From Oscillospiraceae bacterium (GTDB lineage: Bacteria; Bacillota; Clostridia; Oscillospirales; UBA929), in assembly GCA_031271525.1 (NCBI GenBank), contig JAISVO010000048.1, positions 1 to 12,077 of the forward strand: 12,077 bases of DNA. The letters are read 5' to 3'. Below the pieces are notes generated by a model. The model saw nothing but the letters and a program-made list of their open reading frames with translations. It was not told the origin of the DNA and did no database searches. Both the position numbers and the translations under genes were made by a program. This document shows positions 7,067 to 12,077 of the stretch, piece after piece; position 1 is the first letter of the stretch, and every line of letters begins with the position of its first letter.

Positions 7067-8804
7067 TGCGCTCACCTCCCGTCGGCTGCCCGCCTTGCTG
7101 GAGCAGACAGGTCTGGTAGTAGTAGCCCTTATTGGCCATCAGCTCACTGTGATTTCCCTCTTCGGTGATCCGTCCGTTCTCTAGAATGTAGATCCGGTCT
7201 GCGTGGCGGATCGAGGAGACGCGCTGCGCGATGATCAGGGTGGTCGCCTTGCGGGACCGCTCCCGGAGCCTTTGCTGGATCAGTTTTTCGGTCTCCATAT
7301 CCACCGCGCTGGTGGTGTCGTCTAAAATGATAATCTTCGGGTCGGGCAGGAGGGCGCGAGCCAGTGAAACCCGTTGCTTCTGTCCCCCCGACAGTCCGGT
7401 TCCCCGTTCGCCTACGATGGTATGGTAACCCTCTGCGAGGGATGAGATGAAACGGTCGGCGTCGGCTGTCTCGGCAGCTTTTTGGATCCGCTCAAAAGGC
7501 GCGTCGGACGCGCCGTAGGCGATGTTATCCTCCACCGGCGCCGAGAAAAGGAAGACATCCTGCATCGTCATCCCAACGGCGCCGCGCAGCACGCTCAAAT
7601 CATAGTGCTCGACGTTGACCCCGTCTACCAGAACCGCACCCCGGGTCACATCGGCAAAGCGAGGGATCAGCGAAGCGAGCATCGTTTTGCCCGAACCGGT
7701 GGGTCCCATGAATCCGACCGTCTGCCCGGGTTTGATCTCGATGTCGATGTCGGTTAGGATATCGGTCCCGCCGATTTGGAGGGAGACTCCCTTGAACGAG
7801 ACGCCGCCTTGGATCTCCCCGGTCATTACCGGCTCTTCGGGGGATTGGATATGGTTTTTGGTGTAATAAATTTCGATCAGCTTCTCACAGGACGCGAAGA
7901 ACCTCTGCGCGTCGTTGATATACATCCCCATCTGTACCATCGGCTGGTTCAGAGCCCAAGCTAAGGAGGTGAAAATCTGCATCTGACCCAGCGTTACCCG
8001 TCCCGAAATAACCATCCAGCCTCCGACGACCAGATTGACGACACTGAGGAACTGCGAAACCGATTCCAGCAACGGCGCGTACCGGAGCCATGTCTTGTTG
8101 GCGTTTAGCTGCGCGTCGCGGTAGCGCTCATTCTCCCGGGTAAATTTTTCGGTCTCGAAAGATTCCCGGGTAAACGCCTTGACGACACGGATACCGTTAA
8201 TGTTCTCGTTGACGACGGTGGACAAAACGGCGCGTTGTTCCCGCACCGCGCCGTGCGCCGGGCGCATCTTCCTGCCCAGCCGAAGCGCAAGCAGCGCCGC
8301 CACCGGGGTCAAGAGAAACAGGCAAAGGGCGTACAGCGGATCAATGATGACAAAGAGGATGAGGGTGGTCGCTGCCATCAACAGGCTCTCGACGATCCCG
8401 GGGAGCACCCAGCAGAAGAAGTGCCGCGCGATGTCCACATCGCCGGTGCACTTTGTGATCAAGTCGCCGGCGGCGTTTGCCCGAAAGAAGCCGGGGGCTT
8501 GGGTGATGATCTTGCTGAACAATTCCCGCCGCATCCCCCGGATAATCTCCTGCGACAGGATCTCCCAAGACAGGGTGCTGATATACTTGCCGGCGGCAAA
8601 CAGCGCGGCGATGCCGAGGGACGAGAGCAGCAGCGGATAGAGCCGTCCGAACTCGCCCTTGAGCAGGACATCGTCCACGATGACGCGGAAGATGAACGGT
8701 TCCGCCATCAGCAGACCGACCGTGAGAAACGATAAAAAAATCCCGGCATAGAGGCGCCATCTCTGCCGCCCCGCCCACCGGAACGCCCAACGGATACTGT
8801 CCAA
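7056..8804 (-). CDS. ABC exporter half-transporter, degenerate-site subunit
   Basis: 582 aa from the preferred start, with a transmembrane domain in the first half and an ATPase domain in the second. Motifs are Walker A GPTGSGKTM (367-375), Q-loop TMQDVFLFSA, a perfect signature LSGGQKQR (from 471), and Walker B IIILDDTTSAVD. The catalytic Glu of Walker B is replaced by Asp 496, and the switch His by Gln 527 in IIAQRVSSIRH. The same two replacements are known in the non-canonical subunit of heterodimeric exporters such as TM287/288. Start choice: TTG 8802-8804 has the site GAGGGGGA at 8810-8817, spaced 5 nt. The ATG at 8835-8837 has no ribosome site and its first bases are part of the TATAAT promoter box, so it is probably not in the mRNA. 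The gene is first in the operon and overlaps the next start. Confidence 0.93.
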   Translation of the reverse strand: MDSIRWAFRWAGRQRWRLYAGIFLSFLTVGLLMAEPFIFRVIVDDVLLKGEFGRLYPLLLSSLGIAALFAAGKYISTLSWEILSQEIIRGMRRELFSKIITQAPGFFRANAAGDLITKCTGDVDIARHFFCWVLPGIVESLLMAATTLILFVIIDPLYALCLFLLTPVAALLALRLGRKMRPAHGAVREQRAVLSTVVNENINGIRVVKAFTRESFETEKFTRENERYRDAQLNANKTWLRYAPLLESVSQFLSVVNLVVGGWMVISGRVTLGQMQIFTSLAWALNQPMVQMGMYINDAQRFFASCEKLIEIYYTKNHIQSPEEPVMTGEIQGGVSFKGVSLQIGGTDILTDIDIEIKPGQTVGFMGPTGSGKTMLASLIPRFADVTRGAVLVDGVNVEHYDLSVLRGAVGMTMQDVFLFSAPVEDNIAYGASDAPFERIQKAAETADADRFISSLAEGYHTIVGERGTGLSGGQKQRVSLARALLPDPKIIILDDTTSAVDMETEKLIQQRLRERSRKATTLIIAQRVSSIRHADRIYILENGRITEEGNHSELMANKGYYYQTCLLQQGGQPTGGERSGD

Positions 8805-8835
8805 TGCGATCCCCCTCAGTTGAAGAGATGCGTTC

Positions 8836-8864
8836 ATTATAAGCGTCGCGCGGAGAAATTACAA
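8836..8864 (-). promoter_or_regulatory. Promoter for the ABC exporter operon
   Basis: On the - strand, -35 TTGTAA (8859-8864, 4 of 6), a 17-bp spacer, and a perfect -10 TATAAT (8836-8841). Transcription would start near 8829, about 25 nt before the TTG start at 8804. It lies back to back with the promoter at 8952-8980, with about 90 bp between the two -35 boxes and no further clear operator. Confidence 0.65.
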
Positions 8865-8951
8865 GAGGGAAATCGCAGAGAGAGACTGTTCCTGTCTGTG
8901 GCAAACTGTAGCCGCTTTAGCTAAAAATGGGAAAGATTAGAAAATTTACTC

Positions 8952-8980
8952 TTGACAGCAAATTGGGCGTCTGGTATACT
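8952..8980 (+). promoter_or_regulatory. Promoter for the G5/3D wall protein
   Basis: Perfect -35 TTGACA (8952-8957), 17-bp spacer, -10 TATACT (8975-8980, 5 of 6). Transcription should start near 8987. This gives a leader of about 70 nt and excludes the in-frame upstream starts such as 8927. The leader contains a 6-bp hairpin, CCGTCC/GGACGG (9026-9043), just before the ribosome site. Confidence 0.8.
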
Positions 8981-8981
8981 G

Positions 8982-9008
8982 GTTACAATCCGGTGACAGA
9001 GGGTTACA
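8982..9008 (+). promoter_or_regulatory. Triple WalR-like repeat at the transcription start
   Basis: Three hexamers: GTTACA (8982-8987), GTGACA (8993-8998) and GTTACA (9003-9008), spaced 5 and 4 bases. On the other strand these read TGTAAC, TGTCAC and TGTAAC. The outer two fit the WalR half-site TGTWAH and the middle one has one mismatch. The outer copies are part of an identical 8-mer, GGTTACAA, 21 bp apart (two helical turns). Position at and after +1 would suit repression. In Bacillus the 3D-domain wall hydrolase YocH belongs to the WalR regulon, which makes the match meaningful. Binding itself is inferred. Confidence 0.5.
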
Positions 9009-9058
9009 AGATAACGCGAAATATCCCGTCCGCGGGTGGACGGAGTCAGGGGGGAACC

Positions 9059-10108
9059 ATGCGCTTTCGGTTACGGCAGCTCAAACAGGCGGGACAGCGC
9101 GCGCGCGCTTGGTGCGTCCTCTTTATGCGCGGGGTGCGGCACGCGGTCACACGGCGGATTGTGCTGGCACCGCTCTTCCTGATCGTTTCCCTCATGCTCT
9201 ATGCCCGGTATGTGACAGAGTTCAACATATTCTTTATCATCGATCAGAGCCGGTTCACCGTACACCGTACATACGCGAAGGATGCCGGGGAAGCGCTCGC
9301 TGAAACGGGGATCGTCGTCGGCATACATGACAGCGTTATGCTGAACGCCGCCGAGATCAGCATTTTCCGGGCAAACGAGGTGTTTGTCACCTTAGACGGC
9401 GTAACGGTGCCAATCAACTGCCGCTTGGGAGAAACGGTGGCGCACGCCCTCCAGAAAGCGGGCTACATCCGCAGGGAAAACGACATCCTGAGTCATCAGC
9501 CGACCGACCTCATCACCGACGGGATGATCATCAAGGTCTCTCGGGTCGTCGTCCGGGAAAGCCTTGAATATGAGGAGATCCCCTTCGGGGAGGTCGTCAA
9601 CGAGAACCCGTATATGAACTACGGCACATCGGTTATCATCACCGAGGGAAAGTCGGGCCTCCGCGAATTCACCTACACCGAGACGCTGCGCGACGGTGTG
9701 CTGATCGGACGCGAGCTATCCGGACAGCGGGTGTTCCGGGAACCGGTGGCGCAGGTTACCGAACTCGGCACCGGCAACACAATCAGACTGCCGGACGGCA
9801 CCTACCTCAAGTATAAAAAGCGGCTGGAGGTGGAGTGCACCGCCTACACCACCGAGCGGCAGACTTGGAAGCTGAATGCCCTCGGCAAAGTTGCCCGCAA
9901 GGGGACCATCGCGGTTGATCCCAAGGTCATCCCGCTGCGTTCCAAGGTCTATGTCGCAGCCCGCAACGGTTCCTGGGTCTATGGCACCGCCCTCTGTGAG
10001 GACACCGGCGGCGCGATCAAGGGCAGCATCATCGACCTGTACTTCGACACCTACGACGAATGCATCCAATTCGGACGTCGCAAAGCGTATCTTTACATCC
10101 TAGAATGA
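9059..10108 (+). CDS. Membrane-anchored cell-wall protein with DUF348, G5 and 3D domains (YabE-like)
   Basis: 349 aa. A basic N terminus precedes one hydrophobic segment (about 34-49, RIVLAPLFLIVSLMLY), which anchors the protein or acts as an uncleaved signal. Next come one or two DUF348-type ubiquitin-like repeats (about 66-160, e.g. VFVTLDGVTVPINCRLGETVAHAL), a G5 domain (about 161-237, with NPYMNYGTSVIITEGKSG and a LSGQRVFREPVAQV end) and a C-terminal 3D domain (about 257-349). The 3D domain keeps its three aspartates: AVDP (D287), CEDTGG (D315) and IIDLYFD (D326). This is the YabE layout. The 3D domain is related to lytic transglycosylase MltA folds, so peptidoglycan cleavage outside the membrane is the likely role. 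Start: ATG 9059 follows AGGGGGGAA and is the first good start after the promoter. The longer reading from 8927 begins before the -35 box. Confidence 0.9.
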   Translation: MRFRLRQLKQAGQRARAWCVLFMRGVRHAVTRRIVLAPLFLIVSLMLYARYVTEFNIFFIIDQSRFTVHRTYAKDAGEALAETGIVVGIHDSVMLNAAEISIFRANEVFVTLDGVTVPINCRLGETVAHALQKAGYIRRENDILSHQPTDLITDGMIIKVSRVVVRESLEYEEIPFGEVVNENPYMNYGTSVIITEGKSGLREFTYTETLRDGVLIGRELSGQRVFREPVAQVTELGTGNTIRLPDGTYLKYKKRLEVECTAYTTERQTWKLNALGKVARKGTIAVDPKVIPLRSKVYVAARNGSWVYGTALCEDTGGAIKGSIIDLYFDTYDECIQFGRRKAYLYILE

Positions 10109-10127
10109 ATCTTCCCGCTTGCTTACT

Positions 10128-10158
10128 AAAAGGGCACGGCTTTGTTCCGTGCCCTTTT
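10128..10158. terminator. Intrinsic terminator after the wall protein
   Basis: A 12-bp perfect stem (AAAAGGGCACGG with CCGTGCCCTTTT) and a 7-nt loop CTTTGTT start 20 bases after the stop. The arms carry A4 and T4, so it can work in both directions. Confidence 0.85.
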
Positions 10159-10235
10159 GCCGGTCACTTTTTACGCGGGAACCTCATATGATATTGTAAA
10201 ACCATTGATAAGGGGGTCAGTGAGGGGTGCAGCAG

Positions 10236-10703
10236 ATGGAGAAGCCGCGCAGGGCGGTAAGGAAGGCTCCGCCCGCCGCCGAAACGGATTTCGGGCCGCG
10301 CCCGTTTGTCGAGGATCTGCACAAAGCGGCGCTGCATAACAGGGATTACCGCACGGCGCTCTGGACCGGACGGTATCTTCAAATGACGCTTATGAGTATT
10401 CCGGCCGGCGGGGATGTGGGGCTGGAAGTCCACCCCGATACAGACCAGTTTTTGCGGGTTGAGGACGGACAGGGTTTGGTGCAGATGGGGGACCGGGAGG
10501 ACAATCTATACTTTCGGCAGGCGGCGTTTGACGACTACGCAATCTTCGTTCCTGCCGGGACATGGCATAATGTGACAAACACCGGCAGCAAGCCGCTGAA
10601 AATGTACACGATCTACGCGCCGCCGCACCATCCGCACGGCACGGTGGAAAAGACAAAAGCAAACGCCGAGGCAAACGAGGCAAGCGGAGCGAGCGTGGGA
10701 TAA
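10236..10703 (+). CDS. Small single-domain cupin protein
   Basis: 155 aa. Residues about 55-130 form a cupin beta-barrel. The first motif reads IPAGGDVGLEVHPDTDQFLRVEDGQG, where the classical HxH...E metal ligands appear as HPDTDQ, with Asp in the place of the second His. The second motif is VPAGTWHNVTNTG, with the expected Pro and His. The end PLKMYTIYAPPHHPHGTV is typical of a clostridial cupin group annotated as mannose-6-phosphate isomerase-like. The real substrate is unknown, and catalysis is not certain with altered ligands. After that lies a short Ala/Glu/Lys tail with no recognisable domain. Start: ATG 10236 follows GAGGGG (10222-10227) by 8 nt. A GTG at 10227 is possible with the upstream AAGGGGG but overlaps the better site. 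No clear promoter was found in 10159-10226, although it follows a strong terminator. Confidence 0.85.
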   Translation: MEKPRRAVRKAPPAAETDFGPRPFVEDLHKAALHNRDYRTALWTGRYLQMTLMSIPAGGDVGLEVHPDTDQFLRVEDGQGLVQMGDREDNLYFRQAAFDDYAIFVPAGTWHNVTNTGSKPLKMYTIYAPPHHPHGTVEKTKANAEANEASGASVG

Positions 10704-10717
10704 CGCCAAAATATTTC

Positions 10718-10746
10718 TTGACAAAACCTCCGCGCTCTGGTAACAT
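10718..10746 (+). promoter_or_regulatory. Promoter for the structured leader and glycosyltransferase
   Basis: Perfect -35 TTGACA (10718-10723), 17-bp spacer, -10 TAACAT (10741-10746, 4 of 6). It begins 15 bases after the cupin stop. Transcription would start near 10753, some 370 nt before the glycosyltransferase start, an unusually long leader for this window. Confidence 0.75.
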
Positions 10747-10752
10747 GACCCT

Positions 10753-10934
10753 GCAAGGTATGGAAAGGATGGAGAGCATGATTTTATAGTTATGACGCGG
10801 AGAAACCGGTCCCGGCGGAATACCCGCCGAGACTTGGCGGGTGTGTCATAGCTGTTCGTGCGATCTATCTGTAACCGCGTTGTTACAGACAGTTCTCAAG
10901 GGTTGGCTGCGGCATGTCCGCAGCCATTTATTTT
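10753..10934 (+). ncRNA. Unidentified structured leader RNA, possible riboswitch or small RNA
   Basis: The segment from the expected transcription start to the terminator tail has three helical parts. (1) A 12-bp closing stem with three G-U pairs, AGTTATGACGCG (10788-10799) with 10842-10853. (2) Inside it, CCGCC (10824-10828) can pair either with the upstream CGGCGG (10813-10818, loop AATAC) or with the downstream GGCGGG (10836-10841, loop GAGACTT), but not both. (3) A hairpin TCTGTAAC/GTTACAGA (10868-10889, loop CGCGTT). The terminator hairpin follows. The layout of promoter, folded domain, terminator and then ORFs with ribosome sites is that of an attenuating leader. I compared it from memory with TPP, SAM, FMN, cobalamin, lysine, purine, glycine, T-box, c-di-GMP, c-di-AMP, ZTP, guanidine-I, THF and Mg core motifs and found no match. 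An independent small RNA is the alternative. Confidence 0.5.
10904..10934 (+). terminator. Intrinsic terminator inside the leader
   Basis: A 9-bp stem, TGGCTGCGG (10904-10912) with CCGCAGCCA (10918-10926), loop CATGT, followed directly by TTTATTTT. It would end transcription about 180 nt after the start and before any of the ORFs below, so expression of the glycosyltransferase from the upstream promoter needs readthrough or antitermination. Confidence 0.8.
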
Positions 10935-10955
10935 CGTGCAAAGGAGTGAACAACC

Positions 10956-11024
10956 ATGCGCATTCGATTTGCGTACCCCGCCTTACTTGATGCAGGCATA
11001 TTGCGCCAAACGGGACAAAATTGA
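10956..11024 (+). CDS. Possible 22-residue leader peptide
   Basis: A short ORF with a strong ribosome site, AGGAG (10942-10946), 9 nt before the ATG. It encodes 22 aa beginning MRIRFAYPALLDAG and ending RQTGQN. The composition is mixed, with no signal peptide, no cysteine cluster and no run of one amino acid such as a biosynthetic attenuator would have. Its TGA (11022-11024) touches the GGAGG of the next ribosome site (TGAGGAGG), so terminating ribosomes could restart on the next ORF. I do not recognise the peptide. It may be a translated leader rather than a functional product, or a chance ORF with a good site. Confidence 0.4.
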   Translation: MRIRFAYPALLDAGILRQTGQN

Positions 11025-11116
11025 GGAGGAATCCCTAATGTATGCAATGTGCCTAACCGTATTTATATGCAAGCGGCCATATGAGCGAAGGATTCCTCTT
11101 TTTATAGGAGGAATCC
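11025..11116 (+). promoter_or_regulatory. Duplicated ribosome site with one shared anti-site
   Basis: The 10-mer GGAGGAATCC occurs at 11025-11034 (before short ORF 2) and again at 11107-11116 (before the glycosyltransferase). Between them, GGATTCCTC at 11090-11098 is complementary to both, 9 bp plus a possible G-U. Pairing with the second copy gives a tight hairpin (loop TTTTATA, 11100-11106) that hides the glycosyltransferase ribosome site. Pairing with the first copy encloses ORF 2's start and frees the second. The anti-site is followed by TTTTT (11099-11103), so the first pairing could also resemble a long-loop terminator. A small imperfect repeat, TATGCAATGTGCC/TATGCAAGCGGCC (11041-11053, 11066-11078), lies in the loop. 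Confidence 0.6.
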
Positions 11117-11199
11117 GAAGGTGGTTGACGCTTATGTTACCTTCCTCTGCCGTAACGACGGCTATTTGCCGGGCGCTCTGGTGCTCGCGTACGCGTTGA
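11038..11199 (+). CDS. Possible short ORF overlapping the glycosyltransferase start
   Basis: 53 codons from ATG 11038, which has GGAGG (11025-11029) 8 nt upstream. Residues 1-10 are MYAMCLTVFI, then a basic stretch CKRPYERRIP. From about residue 29 the frame runs inside the glycosyltransferase gene (+1 relative to it) until TGA at 11197-11199. The part inside the glycosyltransferase is probably not selected as protein. Translation of this ORF would unwind the anti-site hairpin that covers the glycosyltransferase ribosome site, so a role as a coupling leader is plausible. No family is recognised. Confidence 0.3.
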   Translation: MYAMCLTVFICKRPYERRIPLFIGGIRRWLTLMLPSSAVTTAICRALWCSRTR

Positions 11200-12026
11200 G
11201 ACAGCAAACAGACAATGATCTCGTATGCCTTGTGACCGACGAAATCTCCCCGGCGGCGCGGTCCGCGCTCCGGGCACTGTATACCCGCGTGATCCCGGTC
11301 GACGGGCTGCGCCGCAAAAGCGCGGTCACTGGCGGGCGAAGCGACCGAGAGTTCCTGCCGGCACGGTTCCAAGCGCTCCGGTTGGGGCGGGACGGCGACC
11401 TAGGGGTTACATATGACAAGATTGTCCTGCTGGATGCGGACATCCTGCCCCTCAGCGGCTACGACGCGCTTTTTCAGCTGGATACGCCCGCCGGAATCCC
11501 AATGGAGTTCAAAGACCAATGCTACTCGGGACGAGACGAAGGCTCCGCGCGGTGGAGCTGGCACCTTCAATATGAGCGAATCTGTCCGCACGGGGCGCGT
11601 ATCCCCAAAGGCATCACTGACCGTGCGCGTTTCGACCGCCTCAATATGGGCGTCAATGCCGGACTGTGGGTGTTAAGGCCGTCGATGGGCGAGTATCGCG
11701 CGGTGCTGGCGGCGCTTCGGTGTCCGGAGGTGAAAACATTTCCCTGGCCCGAGATGCAGCTTGCGACCCTCCTGTGGTCGGGACGCTGGACGAGTGTGGA
11801 TATCCGTTACGCTTCGATCGGTGGGTATCCCTGTCCGGAAGCGTTGTATGGAACTCATTTCGCCGGGCTGAAGCCTTGGGCGGGCCGCTCGCTGGCGCAT
11901 TACGCGACCTTCCCTGATTTTCGGCTCTGGTATCAGGTTTATAACTCAATGTACTGGAGCATCCCTCTTCTCCGCAAAGTCCCGATGCTGCGGCGGATTT
12001 GGGAATTTTCCAAACATCACGGCTAA
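11121..12026 (+). CDS. GT8-type glycosyltransferase
   Basis: 301 aa, predicted cytosolic retaining glycosyltransferase with a GT-A fold using a nucleotide sugar. The N terminus AYVTFLCRNDGYLPGALVLA and LVCLVTDEIS match the glycogenin-like GT8 opening, followed by the metal-binding DxD as LLDADILP (D105, D107). Around 172-186 is LNMGVNAGLWVLRPS, the GT8 acceptor/donor region NxGxxxL. PEMQLATLLWSG may replace the PDQDxLN motif of other members, and HFAGLKPWAG resembles the HFxGxxKPW motif, a strong family sign. No signal peptide or membrane anchor is seen. Start: GTG 11121 with AGGAGG (11106-11111) 9 nt upstream; no better ATG lies nearby. The donor sugar and acceptor are unknown; surface polysaccharide synthesis is a guess. 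The gene is preceded by an elaborate leader and followed by a terminator. Confidence 0.87.
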   Translation: MVDAYVTFLCRNDGYLPGALVLAYALRQQTDNDLVCLVTDEISPAARSALRALYTRVIPVDGLRRKSAVTGGRSDREFLPARFQALRLGRDGDLGVTYDKIVLLDADILPLSGYDALFQLDTPAGIPMEFKDQCYSGRDEGSARWSWHLQYERICPHGARIPKGITDRARFDRLNMGVNAGLWVLRPSMGEYRAVLAALRCPEVKTFPWPEMQLATLLWSGRWTSVDIRYASIGGYPCPEALYGTHFAGLKPWAGRSLAHYATFPDFRLWYQVYNSMYWSIPLLRKVPMLRRIWEFSKHHG

Positions 12027-12027
12027 A

Positions 12028-12062
12028 AGAGGAAGCCGCGCTTTTCCGGCGCGGCTTCCTCT
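12028..12062. terminator. Terminator hairpin after the glycosyltransferase
   Basis: A 14-bp perfect stem (AGAGGAAGCCGCGC with its complement), loop TTTTCCG, starts 2 bases after the stop. There is no T run on the + side; on the - side the hairpin is followed by TTTTAGCC, so it may serve a gene arriving from the right as well. Confidence 0.75.
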
Positions 12063-12064
12063 GA

Positions 12065-12070
12065 TTGACA
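12065..12070 (+). promoter_or_regulatory. Possible -35 box at the window edge
   Basis: A perfect TTGACA directly after the terminator hairpin. The place for a -10 box is beyond the window end, so this is only a hint of a following + strand transcription unit. Confidence 0.25.
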
Positions 12071-12077
12071 GGGATCA

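Noticed and set aside
8235..8735. + strand ORF of 166 codons opposite the ABC subunit
   Set aside because: Antisense of transmembrane coding sequence with biased charged composition; no promoter or ribosome site.
8927..9058. Upstream extension of the G5/3D protein from ATG 8927
   Set aside because: It would start before the -35 box of the strong promoter and cross the repeat array; ATG 9059 has the ribosome site and leads straight into the membrane anchor.
10760..10789. Nine-codon ORF (MERMESMIL) at the 5' end of the leader
   Set aside because: The nearest purine-rich site is too close to each ATG, and no downstream coupling is visible; more likely chance.
10868..10889. TGTAAC/GTTACA palindrome as a WalR site
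   Set aside because: The copies are inverted rather than direct and form a neat RNA hairpin within the leader, so an RNA role is more likely.
10893..10926. T-box-like reading of the leader end (AAGGGTTGG before the terminator)
   Set aside because: The T-box sequence GGGTGGnACCGCG is not matched, no AG-bulge or specifier stem can be drawn, and the downstream gene is not amino-acid related.
10704..11120. Mobile element (MITE) as the origin of the leader segment
   Set aside because: I found no terminal inverted repeats flanking the segment and no target-site duplication; the inverted repeats present are internal and fit RNA stems.

Overview
The window looks like chromosomal DNA from a fairly GC-rich Firmicute of the class Clostridia, perhaps an Oscillospirales-type gut organism. 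The lineage is inferred. It rests on the pnp - M16 peptidase order known from Firmicutes, on strong Shine-Dalgarno sites with ATG, GTG and TTG starts, and on a cell-wall protein of the YabE type (G5 and 3D domains). I see no tRNA, rRNA, transposase, integrase or CRISPR array.

Left region, + strand (1-3700). The 3' end of pnp is followed by a hairpin. Then comes a tightly coupled trio: M16 zinc peptidase, ribosomal protein L11 methyltransferase PrmA, and a compact YihY-type membrane protein. Both junctions in the trio are ATGA overlaps. After another hairpin and a probable promoter comes a small exported protein with a helical region like DUF2680 and a Gly/Met-rich tail. A long two-way terminator at 3707-3744 separates this block from the convergent genes on the other strand.

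Middle region, - strand (3749-8864). In transcription order there are two half-size ABC exporters whose genes overlap, then a MATE transporter. One ABC subunit has a degenerate ATP site and the other a canonical one, the pattern of heterodimeric multidrug exporters. The pair has its own promoter, whose -10 box overlaps the first ATG, so translation probably starts at a downstream TTG. The MATE gene has a second promoter whose -35 box overlaps the preceding stop codon, with a 23-bp dyad over the expected transcription start. This is an efflux cluster with two layers of control.

Right region, + strand (8865-12077). A strong divergent promoter drives a membrane-anchored wall protein with G5 and 3D domains. 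Three direct repeats just after its -10 box resemble the WalR (YycF) recognition pattern. A similar repeat pair lies before the small exported protein at 3173. A small cupin follows, then a GT8-type glycosyltransferase.

The most unusual stretch is the 417 bases between the cupin and the glycosyltransferase. It holds a strong promoter, an unidentified structured RNA of about 180 nt ending in an intrinsic terminator, and two short ORFs with good ribosome sites. It also holds an arrangement in which one 10-mer containing the ribosome site occurs twice (before short ORF 2 and before the glycosyltransferase) with a single complementary segment between the copies. This looks like a layered leader controlling the glycosyltransferase. 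I cannot assign it to a known riboswitch class.
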